Shown here: piece by piece, positions 5,412 through 6,210 of the stretch | Layout: every line of letters starts with the position of its first letter | Numbering within the stretch: position 1 is the stretch's first letter | Source: Oscillospiraceae bacterium | Lineage (GTDB): Bacteria > Bacillota > Clostridia > Oscillospirales > Acutalibacteraceae | Direction: 5' to 3' | Assembly: GCA_902795765.1 (NCBI GenBank) | Contig: CADBMQ010000103.1 | Span: forward strand, 1-6,210 | Length of the DNA stretch: 6,210 nucleotides | The notes under the pieces: model-generated | Databases searched by the model: none | What the model was told of the DNA's origin: nothing | Seen by the model: only the letters and a program-made list of their open reading frames with translations | Translations under genes and position numbers: made by a program

Positions 5412-6210
5412 CTCTTGCTCATTTCGTAAATATCGGCATTCTGCTCGTATGCGTATGCCGCATTGAGTATTGTAGCCTCGTCATAAGATGCACCGATAAG
5501 TTGCATTCCTATCGGCATACCGCTCTCCGACATACCACACGGAAGCGAAACTGCCGGAAGTCCTGCAATATTAACAGGTACTGTGCAAATATCGGTTTGG
5601 TAGGTTTCAATCGCATTTTGCGATGAGAAACCTTTTTCAAAAGCGGTCATAGGAACAGTCGGGGCAAGAATAACATCGCACTTTTCAAAAGCAGAGTTGA
5701 ACTCATTTACAATGTTACCACGCAAATTCTGTGCCTTTTTATAGTAGGCGTCATAATAACCGCTCGACAAAACATAAGTGCCGAGCAAAATACGACGCTG
5801 AACTTCTTTACCAAAGCCTTCCGAACGGGTTTTGCAAACCATATCGTGAATGCCGTTATAACTACTTGTGCGGTAGCCATAGCGGATACCATCGTAACGT
5901 CCGAGGTTAGACGAAGCCTCTGCACAAGCGAGAATATAGTAGACAGGCAACGCATATTTCAAAATAGGAAGCTCAAATTCGACAATTTCTGCACCGAGAG
6001 CCTTATACTGTTCGATTGCTTTGTCGATAGCGCCCTTAACATCACCGTGAATACCCTCAAAATATTCTTTTGCAATGCCGATTTTCAAGCCTTTAATATC
6101 GCCTGTAAGTTTGTCGGCAGTTGTTGTTTTTGCACCGCAACTTGTCGAGTCCATTTCGTCCTTGCCACTAATATGATCGAAGACGATTGCGGCATCTTCA
6201 ACGCTCGAAG
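5396..6210 (-). CDS. gatA: Aspartyl/glutamyl-tRNA(Asn/Gln) amidotransferase subunit A (5' part cut by window)
   Basis: GatA is the amidase-signature glutaminase of GatCAB, releasing ammonia from glutamine or asparagine and channelling it to GatB. Only the C-terminal 270 or so residues are here. The ATG at 6152-6154 is internal, because the frame stays open to the right edge as SSVEDAAIVFDHISGKDE before MDSTSCG. The Ser-cisSer-Lys catalytic triad and the GGSSGG region lie outside the window. Visible conserved blocks, counted from that internal Met: CAEASSNLGRYDGIRYG (77-93), EGFGKEVQRRILLGTYVLS (112-130), GYYDAYYKKA (132-141), LAPTVP (163-168) and IAGLPAVSLPCG (196-207) followed by GMPIGMQLIG. 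The TAA stop shares one base with the gatB ATG, indicating coupled translation. gatC is expected further upstream but is not seen. Confidence 0.97.
   Translation of the reverse strand, partial: SSVEDAAIVFDHISGKDEMDSTSCGAKTTTADKLTGDIKGLKIGIAKEYFEGIHGDVKGAIDKAIEQYKALGAEIVEFELPILKYALPVYYILACAEASSNLGRYDGIRYGYRTSSYNGIHDMVCKTRSEGFGKEVQRRILLGTYVLSSGYYDAYYKKAQNLRGNIVNEFNSAFEKCDVILAPTVPMTAFEKGFSSQNAIETYQTDICTVPVNIAGLPAVSLPCGMSESGMPIGMQLIGASYDEATILNAAYAYEQNADIYEMSKRGVQL

Noticed and set aside
4740..5429. Long + strand open frame (229 codons) opposite gatB
   Set aside because: It lies wholly antisense to the strongly conserved gatB and the gatA junction, has no recognisable domain, and is a shadow of that gene's codon pattern.

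Overview
The window looks like chromosomal DNA from a low-to-moderate GC member of the Bacillota, most likely a gut-type clostridium. Support comes from a Cna_B-type surface protein with a sortase sorting signal, a sortase-fold protein, a gatA-gatB amidotransferase pair and strong AGGAGG-type ribosome binding sites. No genus can be named from the sequence alone. I see no RNA genes, CRISPR arrays, insertion sequences or attachment sites.

Left part (1-1089, + strand): the 3' end of a cell-wall-anchored, pilin-like Cna_B protein with an unusual NPYTG sorting signal. It overlaps by 8 bases a small membrane-anchored protein that aligns by eye with clostridial sortases. That second protein appears to have lost the catalytic His, Cys and Arg, so it reads as a pseudo-sortase and is the most unusual item here.

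Centre (1090-2890, + strand): a promoter overlapped by a perfect 10-bp inverted repeat, then a two-gene operon for 2-keto-3-deoxygluconate use. It encodes KDPG/KHG aldolase (eda) and a PfkB-family KDG kinase (kdgK), and ends in a strong intrinsic terminator. Together the kinase and aldolase would convert KDG to KDPG, then to pyruvate and glyceraldehyde-3-phosphate, the lower branch of uronate/pectin catabolism. The eda start is damaged: the good ribosome binding site and TTG start are one base out of frame with the rest of the gene.

Right part (2912-6210): a polytopic acyltransferase-3 family membrane protein on the + strand faces gatB and the 3' part of gatA on the - strand. A hairpin between them probably terminates from both sides. 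gatA and gatB are translationally coupled (TAATG) and encode two subunits of the tRNA-dependent Asp/Glu amidotransferase. gatC and the gatA start lie beyond the right edge or elsewhere.
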